A model generated the notes under the pieces. It searched no databases. It saw nothing but the letters and a program-made list of their open reading frames with translations, and had not been told where the DNA came from. A stretch of 64,000 nucleotides of DNA from CALCCV01 sp964388665 (GTDB taxonomy: Bacteria; Bdellovibrionota; Bdellovibrionia; Bdellovibrionales; Bdellovibrionaceae), in the NCBI GenBank assembly GCA_964388665.1, contig CAYMBJ010000004.1:1-64000 (forward strand), written 5' to 3'. The position numbers and the translations under genes are program-made. Positions 42,064 through 50,288 of the stretch are shown piece after piece (the first letter of the stretch is position 1; every line of letters begins with the position of its first letter).

Positions 42064-42753
42064 GTGACAAAGGCTCTTGAAAACTCAGACAAAGTTCATT
42101 CATTACTCAAAGACAGGGCTATCAGCATCGTAGACGACAGTCGGGCATTTTGCGCTGGCATTGTGAGTCTGCTCTCACCACTTCAGTGCAAATTGCATTT
42201 TCACTATGATCCCACCACAGCGATTGCGGCAATTCCCGCGGAATCTCCTGACATTGTCATTACGGATTTTGAGATGGGCGCGGTGAGCGGTCTTGACCTA
42301 ATTCAGGCCCTTCGCAAAATTAGTGCGCTAGAGACCGTTCCCATATTGGTACTGACTGGAAGAGACGACGCCAAGACACTTATCTCGGTCATGCTGAGCG
42401 GGGCCGATTCATTTGTCAGCAAATCTGATATTCCAGAAGTGCTCGTCGCCAAGCTGGTCAACCTTCTGCGAATTCGAATTCTCTATCAAGAAATCATTCG
42501 CTTGAAACATTTTAGCGCCATCAAAACCATGATCGGCACCTACAATCATGAATTCGGCAATGTGCTGGCGATTATTGATGGCAAGGTCAAGCGCTTGGAG
42601 CGCAAAAATCCCACCAACACAGAGGATCCCGATTTTCAAGCCGTAAAGAACAATCTGTTACGCATGGCCAAGATTTTGGAAAAACTCGCCTCCCTTCAGG
42701 AATATGAAGAGGAATCCTATTCAAGTCTCACCTCTGTCCTCAAAGTGTCTTAG
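42064..42753 (+). CDS. receiver protein with a C-terminal H-box-like helix and no ATPase
   Basis: 229 residues from GTG at 42064 with AGGAAG upstream. The receiver (residues about 15-138) has Asp68 in IVITDFEMGAVSG, Thr in VLTGRDD and Lys120 in SFVSKSDI. The C-terminal part has TYNHEFGNVLAIIDGKVKRL around His162, which resembles the H-box of a HisKA dimerisation domain, followed by a second helix (LLRMAKILEKLASLQ). No ATP-binding domain follows. It may be a phosphotransfer adaptor that takes phosphate from another kinase. Twelve bases separate it from the globin gene. Confidence 0.75.
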   Translation: MTKALENSDKVHSLLKDRAISIVDDSRAFCAGIVSLLSPLQCKLHFHYDPTTAIAAIPAESPDIVITDFEMGAVSGLDLIQALRKISALETVPILVLTGRDDAKTLISVMLSGADSFVSKSDIPEVLVAKLVNLLRIRILYQEIIRLKHFSAIKTMIGTYNHEFGNVLAIIDGKVKRLERKNPTNTEDPDFQAVKNNLLRMAKILEKLASLQEYEEESYSSLTSVLKVS

Positions 42754-42874
42754 AGCCTGTTAAAAGTATTGCCAAAGCTTTGAAGATCTGATGCGATTGC
42801 CTTTTGTAGGTTCCACTAAAAAGGGGTCAAATGCGAGGCATGACTCCAGTAGAATCTCGGTTGGGGGGGGAAAT

Positions 42875-44287
42875 GTGAAATCAGGATTGGTTTTTTGTGG
42901 TGCCGTATTTTTAGTAATGAGTCAATGGGCGCAGGCCTCTCCCTATCTGGAGCCTGAGGTGAGAGCCCACTTGAGTCAGACTGATTCTGATGCTGAGCTC
43001 TCTGTGGTTCTGGTTTTTGAAAATTCGCTTATTGATAATTTGGTTACTAAAAATCAAATTTCGCAAAAACATCTGCCGACGCTGAGGCCTACAAAGAGCC
43101 GACTCAAAGCGCTGCGCAGATCCCTCGAAGCGAAAACCCTCGAGCAAATTGAGAATTTCAGGTCGACTCACCCCTGGGCCCGCGAGATTCAGATGCGACC
43201 ACTGTGGATACTGGGCGGCGCCGCCACCTCCCTCACTAAGACGCAGCTGCAAAGCATTCTCACTTTACCAAATCTGAAGTCGGTTCACTGGGGCGCGCGC
43301 CCCTATCGATTTCAACCCACCGAATTCAAAAACGACTTTGTCTCTGCCAATCTCGCGGATGCCACCTATGGCTTAAAGAAAATCAACCTGCTTCAAGCCT
43401 TACACGAATATCCCAATCTCAAAGGCACAGGCGTACGCGTGGGCGTCCTCGATACCGGAATCAAAGCTGACCACCCTGATCTCATCGGGCGCTTGAAGCT
43501 TTACAAAAATTTTTCGGCCGCACCAGAGCCCACTCCTGCCGATGGATTTAACCACGGCACTCACACCTCTGGAACCATTGCAGGCGGCAGCACTTCCGGA
43601 GTGGCCATCGGCGTTGCGCCCGAGGCCGATCTGATGGTTGCGCGCATCTTTGACAGCAATGGCTCCTCCAGCCGAGAACAGATTCTCTCTGCCATGCAGT
43701 GGGTAGCAGATCCCGATGGTGACCCAAGCACCGATGACTACGCACAGGTTGTTAACAACTCTTGGAGCGATGACGATCCCTATACAGACCGGGAACCAGA
43801 ACTTGAACCCTTTTGCCAAATTGTAAAAACATGGCTGGCTCTTGGCATCGTTCCCGTTTTCTCCGCAGGGAACACCGGACCCAGGGCCGGAAGTGTCAAT
43901 CTCCCGGGCGGTTGCCCTGGCGCCTTCAGCGTTGGCGCTACCGAGCAAAATGATCGACTTATGAATTTTTCTGCTGCAGGCCCAGCCATGTGGAAGAATA
44001 TTGAATTGGCCAAGCCAGAGGCCTGCGCTCCGGGCTTTAATATTCTCTCTGCCAGTGCTGGTTGGGGTGGCGGTTATACAAAGATGTCTGGCACGTCAAT
44101 GGCAGCGCCCCACGTGAGTGGCGCCTTTGCCCTGCTGATTCAGGCCCATCCCAATGCCTCAGTAGAACAAATAATTGCGGCGATGGCCATGGGCGCAAGA
44201 GATCTTGGTAAACCAGGACAAGACATGGATTTTGGTTGGGGCCGAATTGACATTCTTAAATCCTTACAAATTTTGGCAAAGCCCTAA
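42875..44287 (+). CDS. secreted subtilisin-like serine protease (S8)
   Basis: 470 residues from GTG at 42875, which follows a G8 tract that can serve as ribosome binding site; a more upstream ATG at 42791 would put 28 residues before the signal peptide. The signal peptide ends near QAS. Residues about 20-140 are a propeptide of inhibitor I9 type. The catalytic triad is Asp193 (VGVLDTGIKADHPDL), His227 (NHGTHTSGTIAG) and Ser408 (GTSMAAPHVSGA), with SAGNTGP in the oxyanion region. Likely a periplasmic or extracellular protease; in a predatory lineage it would fit prey digestion (inference). Confidence 0.9.
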   Translation: MKSGLVFCGAVFLVMSQWAQASPYLEPEVRAHLSQTDSDAELSVVLVFENSLIDNLVTKNQISQKHLPTLRPTKSRLKALRRSLEAKTLEQIENFRSTHPWAREIQMRPLWILGGAATSLTKTQLQSILTLPNLKSVHWGARPYRFQPTEFKNDFVSANLADATYGLKKINLLQALHEYPNLKGTGVRVGVLDTGIKADHPDLIGRLKLYKNFSAAPEPTPADGFNHGTHTSGTIAGGSTSGVAIGVAPEADLMVARIFDSNGSSSREQILSAMQWVADPDGDPSTDDYAQVVNNSWSDDDPYTDREPELEPFCQIVKTWLALGIVPVFSAGNTGPRAGSVNLPGGCPGAFSVGATEQNDRLMNFSAAGPAMWKNIELAKPEACAPGFNILSASAGWGGGYTKMSGTSMAAPHVSGAFALLIQAHPNASVEQIIAAMAMGARDLGKPGQDMDFGWGRIDILKSLQILAKP

Positions 44288-44468
44288 CCACTCAAAGTGT
44301 GAAATTCATCTGAAGTCAGCTTCGCGTCCAATTTACCACTGGATCCTTGCTGGCCTAAGGTCTGGCTGACAAAGCATTTGTGCGCTCAATAGTATAGAGT
44401 TAGAATTGGCCGTAGAGCTTGAATACAAAAATGGATCGAGAAATTTACAAAAACTGAGAGGTATAGGA

Positions 44469-46097
44469 ATGACTTGGAAGCTAACCGGATATTTGGCAAC
44501 GCTAGTGTTTTTCGTTGGATGCGCAACTAAGATCACAGATAAAACTCCAAGTGCAACAGCGCACAGTCATGAGCATATGGGAGCCACCTACTCGAAGGCA
44601 GCCGGAAGTCAAGAACGTGTCGGAAGATTTATTTATGGTCACGGCTTCAATGAATTCGGGCCAGTTGATAGGTCACGAAAGCCGGCAGCGGATGTTAAAC
44701 GCTACATGGAAAATGACAAAAATATCTATCCAGATGTATCTGCCAAAGCTGACTATGCTCCAGCGGCTGCAAATGACGCCGATGCAAACGAATTCGTTAC
44801 CGATCTAAAAGTCACGGTCTTGAGTGATATGGTGGTTGATCGATGGACTCACGGCGAGTGGGGCTTTGCTGCTTTTGTCGAATGGACGGACCCGAGTGGC
44901 AACGCTCAATCTCTGCTCTTTGACACTGGCGGCGAACCAGATACTGTTTGGTACAACGCCGGAAAGCTCGGCCTTCAAGAAAAACTTTGCGATACCAAAA
45001 ATGCCAATGTCTTCATAAGTCACAATCACCAAGATCACACGGCAGGATTGGTGCAGCTAAGGCGAAAGTGCCTTGAGCTCAATGGATCCACAAATGCATT
45101 GTCTGTGGCCTATGTCGGCTCCGATACGGTATTCTATGCCCGCCCTGGTCTTCAGATGGCCGACGAAAAAAATGGAATCGTGGCTTCGGCTCTTCAAGTC
45201 ATAGATGAAGACAACTATCTGCACAATCCCACCCACTATTTGAAGCAAAATCTCGCCGACGAACAGAAGCTGCATCCCGATGAGAACCGGCCAGCGCCGT
45301 CGCCAATTTGGGTAGAAAACGAAAAGTATTACAACTACACGACTGGCTTTGACCAACTTCCCGCCTATGTTCAAATGTACACAACAAGGGATGGCAACTA
45401 TAGGCTGAATGGCAAAACGGTGGCGAGTGGAATCAAAATGAAGGGTCGCTTCGAGATTGTAAAAGGGCCAACCATGCTCGGCCGCGGCGTCTGGACAACG
45501 GGCATTGTGCCACGACGAAGCAACACGAATCAAGAGACCCCATATTATATTGGAAACGAACAGTATCCTATGCGAACTCCCTCTGGGCAAATGTTTCCAG
45601 ACGATGTCATAGAGGACCACAGCCTTATTTTTAATACCAAAGAGGGTCTTGTGGTGATCGCAGGCTGCGCCCATGCGGGCATCGCAAATATTGTACGCCA
45701 CGCACAGCACTCCATCTTCCCAGGAGAAAAAAAGGTGGTGGCTGTCTTGGGAGGAATTCACCTGTTCCGCAACTCCACGACAAAGCTCAATATCATTGCT
45801 GACACCTTAGCCGATGCTGGAGTGAAATACATCCTGGGTTCCCACTGCACGGGCTTTGAGGCCACGGTCTTTTTGCGTGAGCGCATCAACGCGAATCGCG
45901 CTGACAAAACCCACAACTCTGGAGGCTCAGCATCCTCCCTCGACAATGTCATAATCGGCACGATTGGCACCAAGTTTATGCAGAGACCTAGCAACCTAAA
46001 TGACGACTATTATAGAAAGCTGTTCGCTGGAAATAAACAATTTGCATTTGATATCGGAAGAGGTGCATTTTTAAATAGACACCCCTCACAGTTCTAG
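44469..46097 (+). CDS. lipoprotein with metallo-beta-lactamase fold
   Basis: 542 residues from the ATG at 44469 (AGAGGTATAGGA upstream). Lipobox FFVGC. A polar 90-residue spacer is followed by an MBL-fold hydrolase with zinc ligands in ISHNHQDHTAGL (the HxHxDH motif), AGCAHAGIANI, VLGGIHLF and GSHCTGFEA. The order and wording of the last three resemble the MBL subfamily related to 7,8-dihydropterin-6-methyl-4-aminobenzene phosphate synthase. An export signal is unusual for that subfamily, so the substrate is open. The 180-base gap before it holds no gene. Confidence 0.82.
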   Translation: MTWKLTGYLATLVFFVGCATKITDKTPSATAHSHEHMGATYSKAAGSQERVGRFIYGHGFNEFGPVDRSRKPAADVKRYMENDKNIYPDVSAKADYAPAAANDADANEFVTDLKVTVLSDMVVDRWTHGEWGFAAFVEWTDPSGNAQSLLFDTGGEPDTVWYNAGKLGLQEKLCDTKNANVFISHNHQDHTAGLVQLRRKCLELNGSTNALSVAYVGSDTVFYARPGLQMADEKNGIVASALQVIDEDNYLHNPTHYLKQNLADEQKLHPDENRPAPSPIWVENEKYYNYTTGFDQLPAYVQMYTTRDGNYRLNGKTVASGIKMKGRFEIVKGPTMLGRGVWTTGIVPRRSNTNQETPYYIGNEQYPMRTPSGQMFPDDVIEDHSLIFNTKEGLVVIAGCAHAGIANIVRHAQHSIFPGEKKVVAVLGGIHLFRNSTTKLNIIADTLADAGVKYILGSHCTGFEATVFLRERINANRADKTHNSGGSASSLDNVIIGTIGTKFMQRPSNLNDDYYRKLFAGNKQFAFDIGRGAFLNRHPSQF

Positions 46098-46113
46098 AAT
46101 CACAAGAGGAGTT

Positions 46114-46920
46114 TCACACTTTAAATAAATCCATGCACATGACGTACATTTCTTGTTCACGCGATTCATTGACAATGTGGCGTGTTTTCTCAACCGCCTC
46201 CAGCCACAACCTTTTGATGAGATCGGCGTCTTCGATTGAAATGGATACTAAAGACGAATAATGAAACTCCTCCCTGCCAATTCCGCCTTCTATTGCCGCC
46301 ATGGCCTTCACTCGCCAATTGAGGTGAGATTTAGAATAAAATGGCGAATCGTCTGAGATGTGTATTCGATTTGTACCAATCGAATAGAAAGCGCCTGATT
46401 TAGAGAGCAAACCCACATTAACTAAAAATCCCAGGACAGCCTCGACATCCTCAGCTCGCAGATTCAATCTCTCCACAATCGCCGACTTGGTGTTGAAATT
46501 CGGAACCGTAACTGCAATATGTACGGCGGCATAGATCCAGGAACTAAAATACACAGCCTGATGCTCTACATCAAGACTGACGTTTGTCTGAATACGCGCC
46601 TTCAAATCTTTTGCAATCTGAAGCAATTCTTTGATTTTTTTGGAATAGTATTCCCGCAGACTCTCGCTCCCGGCACGAGCATGCTGGACCAGGTACAAAA
46701 AATAGTCTGATTCAAGCTCATTGTGCTCAAAAAACAAATTCACTCCGTGAGCCTGTTCAATAGAGAGATGCAGGTGCCCATTGAGCACCTGCGACAGATG
46801 TGAAACCTTGCACTGAAGAGACTCAGCAAGGCGAGAACGCACTCCATAGCCGCGAGAAGGCATCTTTGAAATCACTTTTGTTACATATACTTTGTAGTCC
46901 GAGTGTGTGAATATATCCAT
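46114..46920 (-). CDS. TIGR02147 family protein, probable regulator
   Basis: 268 residues, ATG at 46920 with AAGGG upstream. The N-terminal 70 residues contain a helix-turn-helix-like stretch (RSRLAESLQCKVSHLSQVLNGH). The central FLYLVQHARAGSESLREYYSKKI and the C-terminal SIEDADLIKRLW match the family first described from Fibrobacter and common in Bdellovibrio relatives. Members usually sit beside exported protein genes. Here it is divergent from the small secreted protein at 47081, with a 160-base shared promoter region that includes an imperfect CCTTA/TAAGG repeat at its own start. Confidence 0.75.
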   Translation of the reverse strand: MDIFTHSDYKVYVTKVISKMPSRGYGVRSRLAESLQCKVSHLSQVLNGHLHLSIEQAHGVNLFFEHNELESDYFLYLVQHARAGSESLREYYSKKIKELLQIAKDLKARIQTNVSLDVEHQAVYFSSWIYAAVHIAVTVPNFNTKSAIVERLNLRAEDVEAVLGFLVNVGLLSKSGAFYSIGTNRIHISDDSPFYSKSHLNWRVKAMAAIEGGIGREEFHYSSLVSISIEDADLIKRLWLEAVEKTRHIVNESREQEMYVMCMDLFKV

Positions 46921-47080
46921 AATATACCCTTAAGAATAAGGTAGTTAGAGATATTTGATTAGTAAAAAAGAAAAAATTCGACCAAACTTAAGTATCTGGG
47001 TCTAGAAGTCAACAGCGCACCGCGCTATAAATGTTTCATCGCCGACAGCCCTGATGGCTCGGCAAAACCAAGGAGTTTAT

Positions 47081-47401
47081 ATGAAGTCACTTTCTTTGTC
47101 TTTTCTTATGCTGTTCATTGGTATTGGTCACAATGGCCTAGCTGCAAATGAATCCGCCTGCACCCTAATACAAAATGGGTCAGTTCAAGAGCAGCGCAGT
47201 CAAGAGTACATGACGCTGGCCTACGAAAATTTGTGCAGTGGCGAGCCTGACTATGTCACTGCCATCAATAGCCTATCAAAAGGCCTCATTCTGACGATGG
47301 ATCCCCAAGACGAGCAATTTATTCTAGCTGTTATACGTGCGGCCGTTGTTGAGTTTGAGGCGCAAGTGCGCAATCAAATGAACTTCGGCAAACGCAACTG
47401 A
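47081..47401 (+). CDS. small secreted protein
   Basis: 106 residues; the ATG at 47081 has AGGAG five bases upstream. A signal peptide (MKSLSLSFLMLFIGIGHNGLA) precedes about 85 mature residues with two cysteines and an all-helical look (AINSLSKGLILTMDPQDEQFILAVIRAAVVEFE). No family recognised. It is divergent from the TIGR02147 gene. Confidence 0.7.
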   Translation: MKSLSLSFLMLFIGIGHNGLAANESACTLIQNGSVQEQRSQEYMTLAYENLCSGEPDYVTAINSLSKGLILTMDPQDEQFILAVIRAAVVEFEAQVRNQMNFGKRN

Positions 47402-47459
47402 CCTCAAGTTCAAAGTTGGCGACGGTTTTGCATCCTCTGTCGCTACAGTTGCAAGCTTT

Positions 47460-47494
47460 GCCCGGTGGCGATTAGTGGTCACGCCGGGCCTTTT
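47460..47494 (+). terminator. intrinsic terminator between two secreted-protein genes
   Basis: GCCCGGTG (47460-47467) pairs with CGCCGGGC (47482-47489) with one G-T wobble, followed by CTTTT. It ends one base before the ribosome binding site region of the next gene, so it could also act as an attenuator. Confidence 0.55.
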
Positions 47495-47495
47495 G

Positions 47496-47508
47496 AGGAG
47501 AGCCTCCT
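47496..47508 (+). promoter_or_regulatory. hairpin that covers the ribosome binding site
   Basis: AGGAG (47496-47500), loop AGC, CTCCT (47504-47508), directly followed by ATG at 47509. The Shine-Dalgarno bases are the 5' arm of a perfect five-pair stem, so translation may depend on melting it. Confidence 0.45.
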
Positions 47509-48669
47509 ATGCTACAGTTGGAAAAACTTTTGACACTTAAAATCTCATCGCAAATTCCTATTTGGTTAGGAATGATCCTAATGCTTGGCTTGAATCACCC
47601 AACGCTAGTTGAAGCACGTGGCGGCAGCATTAGCACTGGCGGCGGTGGAAATATCATTCTCCTCGAGAATCAAGAATCTAAACAGATTCCAGATCCTCTT
47701 TTACTAGATTTTTTTGATGCTCCGGATGAGGTAGCCGATTCAATTGATTCATTTCCAAGCACAGAAGATCCACTGCCGCAATCGCCTCAAGAGCTCGGTC
47801 TTGTAAAAATTATTCTCGGAACTACCTATTCGATACCTGATGTTACCAGCTTGCGTTCTTACCAATATCTAAAGGAGCGCCTGCAAGAGTGGCAAATTGC
47901 GTGCAGGCGTGATTCAATAAATTCACCTGAAGCAATGGACTGTGAATGGCTGATTCAGCTGATTCAAGAGAGCGTAGATGAAATAGACTGGCGGGTGACC
48001 ACAAAAAAGCTGGAGAATGAGAGACTTGAGATTCCCAAGCGCCTAAAAGACCTCCATGCGCAAGGAATCAACTTTACCCGCTACACCATTGCGGAATATT
48101 CATTTGATCGCCGTGAATCAAAGTCCAGCGTCACCATTTCGCGCCAGGAGTGGGAACGAAAGCTTAGCGTTCAGACACGCGCAGGGCTCCTGTTGCACGA
48201 AACACTGAGACAAATTCAAATCCGCAACGGATTTGAATTTGATGAAAGCATTCTTCAGAAATTAACTGCAAGAATTATTCTGGCAGAGCCAGATAGGTGG
48301 TTGGCAAATGAATCCAGCCTTGGCCAAGCACTCATGCAGACCATCGAAGCTCGATCGAATTTGCTAGCAGATCTCGTTCAATTCGACGAGGATTATTGCA
48401 AACCCAACACTTTTTTGAACCTCGGCCAGAAATTGAATTTCTGCAAGCCGCAATCCAATGACAGTCTTTTTTACGAGACCTTAGCTACCGACATCCAGCT
48501 TTTGACCAAAGAACTCATGAAGACGACCGACTCAGAACTAGAAGACAATATTCTCGGTGCGCTAAGAAAGCTCACTGAATTCCTTGAACGAGCTGTCAAA
48601 TTCTTGCTGAAAAATAGTTGGCGAGATCTTCCCGCGAACTTATCAAACAGCTACTCGGTTGGGAGATAG
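47509..48669 (+). CDS. secreted protein of unknown function
   Basis: 386 residues. The signal peptide has a slightly long N-region (core IPIWLGMILMLGL, cleavage after VEA). The mature protein begins RGGSISTGGGGNIILLEN, then an acidic stretch. A mostly helical body includes SVQTRAGLLLHETLRQIQIRNGF, where the HE pair could suggest a metal site, but no full HExxH is present. Four cysteines occur in two pairs. Initiation sits behind a terminator and a ribosome-binding-site hairpin (separate entries). It converges on the YjdM/PhnA gene. I do not recognise the family. Confidence 0.7.
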   Translation: MLQLEKLLTLKISSQIPIWLGMILMLGLNHPTLVEARGGSISTGGGGNIILLENQESKQIPDPLLLDFFDAPDEVADSIDSFPSTEDPLPQSPQELGLVKIILGTTYSIPDVTSLRSYQYLKERLQEWQIACRRDSINSPEAMDCEWLIQLIQESVDEIDWRVTTKKLENERLEIPKRLKDLHAQGINFTRYTIAEYSFDRRESKSSVTISRQEWERKLSVQTRAGLLLHETLRQIQIRNGFEFDESILQKLTARIILAEPDRWLANESSLGQALMQTIEARSNLLADLVQFDEDYCKPNTFLNLGQKLNFCKPQSNDSLFYETLATDIQLLTKELMKTTDSELEDNILGALRKLTEFLERAVKFLLKNSWRDLPANLSNSYSVGR

Positions 48670-48696
48670 CCACCGCAGAGGGCGCGAGCTGACTCT

Positions 48697-49068
48697 CTAG
48701 GCCTTCTTCACGTATTCAGACTTTAGATTGATGGCCCCAAGGCCATCAATCTTGCAAGAAATATCGTGTCCATCGCCAGCGTCACCGATTCGAATATTTT
48801 TTACCTTGGTGCCCACCTTTACCGATGAGGACGAGCCCTTGATGCGCAGCTCTTTAATCACAATCACAGCGTCGCCGCTGCTAAGAATCTGCCCATGAGC
48901 ATCGCGCACCAGCCCATCATTTTCAGTGCCCTCAGCCAATGCCTCGGAGCTGTTGGCTCCAGCTGGTGGTTCCGCCCATTCATTTGCGCACTCTGGACAA
49001 TTCCAGATGTTGCCATCAAAATAAATGTTTTCGGACTGACATTTGGGACACTGTTTGGGTGAGCTCAT
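48697..49068 (-). CDS. yjdM: zinc-ribbon protein YjdM/PhnA
   Basis: 123 residues. An N-terminal zinc ribbon (CPKCQSENIYFDGNIWNCPEC) precedes a short acidic linker and a C-terminal domain with VRDAHGQILSSGDAVIVIKEL, KGSSSSVKVGTKVKNIRI and the final CKIDGLGAINLKSEYVKK. This is the standard layout and length of the family once named PhnA. Its biochemical role is not settled; the old phosphonate annotation is doubtful. Confidence 0.88.
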   Translation of the reverse strand: MSSPKQCPKCQSENIYFDGNIWNCPECANEWAEPPAGANSSEALAEGTENDGLVRDAHGQILSSGDAVIVIKELRIKGSSSSVKVGTKVKNIRIGDAGDGHDISCKIDGLGAINLKSEYVKKA

Positions 49069-49117
49069 TGAAACTTGTCTTTCTCGTGGGTGATCAAACC
49101 TAATTTCTAAATCTCAA

Positions 49118-49624
49118 TTACTTTTTAAATGGAATTTCGCCGAGATAATCTTTTTTGCCCACATCAACGCCATTGTGGCGCAAAATTGAGTACGCAGTGG
49201 TTACATGAAAATAGAAATTGGGCACGGCATGGTGAAGTACGAAATCAGTTCCCAATAGGTATTTGCCTTCCCAGCGTGGTTGAGTGATGTGCTTCTCCTC
49301 TGCTCCCGCAAAGTCTTTGGCAAAAAATCCGTTTAAAAAAGAAATTGTCTGATCAATTCTGGTCTTCACTTCGGCCAATGTCTTTTCACTGTCATCATGC
49401 ACGGGCGCATCTTTACCAGTGAGGCGAGCAGCACAAAGTTTGGCGGTGTCGCAGGCAATTTGCACCTGTCGAATCAGATTGAACTGATCTGGAGCCAGCC
49501 GAGAATTCAAAAGCACTTCGGGCTCAAACTTTTTGGCTTCGGCATACTTGGCACCTTTCTCCAAGATCACGTTTAGATTTCGCAGTGTCTTTACAAAATG
49601 AGGCACGGTGATATCAAATAGCAT
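49118..49624 (-). CDS. DUF1993 family protein
   Basis: 168 residues, ATG at 49624 with AGGAGAAA upstream. It matches the DUF1993 pattern: an N-terminal helix FVKTLRNLNVILEKGAKYAE, then LAPDQFNLIRQVQIACDTAK, and a C-terminal FVLHHAVPNFYFHVTTAYSILRHNG. The fold is related to DinB-like four-helix bundles. His residues in the last helices could bind metal. No operon partner is evident. Confidence 0.8.
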   Translation of the reverse strand: MLFDITVPHFVKTLRNLNVILEKGAKYAEAKKFEPEVLLNSRLAPDQFNLIRQVQIACDTAKLCAARLTGKDAPVHDDSEKTLAEVKTRIDQTISFLNGFFAKDFAGAEEKHITQPRWEGKYLLGTDFVLHHAVPNFYFHVTTAYSILRHNGVDVGKKDYLGEIPFKK

Positions 49625-49676
49625 ATATTTTCTCCTAAAGTATATTGGGTGAGGAAGTTACCGAGCGGATGAGCAA

Positions 49677-50096
49677 CTAATTCGTTTTCTTCATATTCTT
49701 TCTTTGTGCGCGCAGCTGATTCATAACCGTCATGCATTGCTCTTTCGTTGATGTTTCTTGACACTTCTTCATCACTTTGGAGCCGCACATTTTCTTCTCT
49801 TTGGCTGTGCTGCGGCACTTTTGAATCATAGACATCATTTGCTTTGCGTTCATTGCGCCAGCCGCCATGGGGGCCTTCATTTCCTCGCCACCCATCATCG
49901 AACCCTTTTCCATAGCCTCGGGTTGCTCATCGCTTTGCTCAGCCGTTTCCACAGCGGAGGAACTGTCGCCTTCATCAAGATTTTGCGCCTGTGGCGCATC
50001 GCCTGAGTCTTCAGAAGTAGATGCACAACCCACCCCCATAAGGAGTGCAGCAATAAGAGTGAGTCCAACAGCTTTCGATTGCAGCTTGCTATTCAT
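49677..50096 (-). CDS. small methionine-rich lipoprotein with paired CX9C/CX8C motif
   Basis: 139 residues, ATG at 50096 with AAAGGATAA upstream. Lipobox LLMGVGC. An acidic, Ser-rich spacer and a Met/Ala-rich stretch (MMGGEEMKAPMAAG) are followed by a helical tail with four cysteines spaced C-x9-C, x7, C-x8-C (CRSTAKEKKMC, CQETSTKEQC). This spacing would allow two disulfides across a helical hairpin. No family recognised. Confidence 0.7.
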   Translation of the reverse strand: MNSKLQSKAVGLTLIAALLMGVGCASTSEDSGDAPQAQNLDEGDSSSAVETAEQSDEQPEAMEKGSMMGGEEMKAPMAAGAMNAKQMMSMIQKCRSTAKEKKMCGSKVMKKCQETSTKEQCMTVMNQLRAQRKNMKKTN

Positions 50097-50288
50097 AAGT
50101 TATCCTTTTTTTATAGTTGAACAGGCCCACATAACATCTACATGAGTCTCTGCAGTTACATTATACAATGTAGAATAATCATCACCATTTGTTTGGAAAA
50201 TGGCTACTGCATAATTGCATTAATCAAAGATTTTTCATGAAGCTAGGAGACAATTGAAACCAAAGGTGTCTTCTTAATGAGCACTTTC

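Noticed and set aside
45057..45761. Minus-strand open frame of 234 codons
   Set aside because: Antisense of the metallo-beta-lactamase-fold gene; no ribosome binding site or motif.
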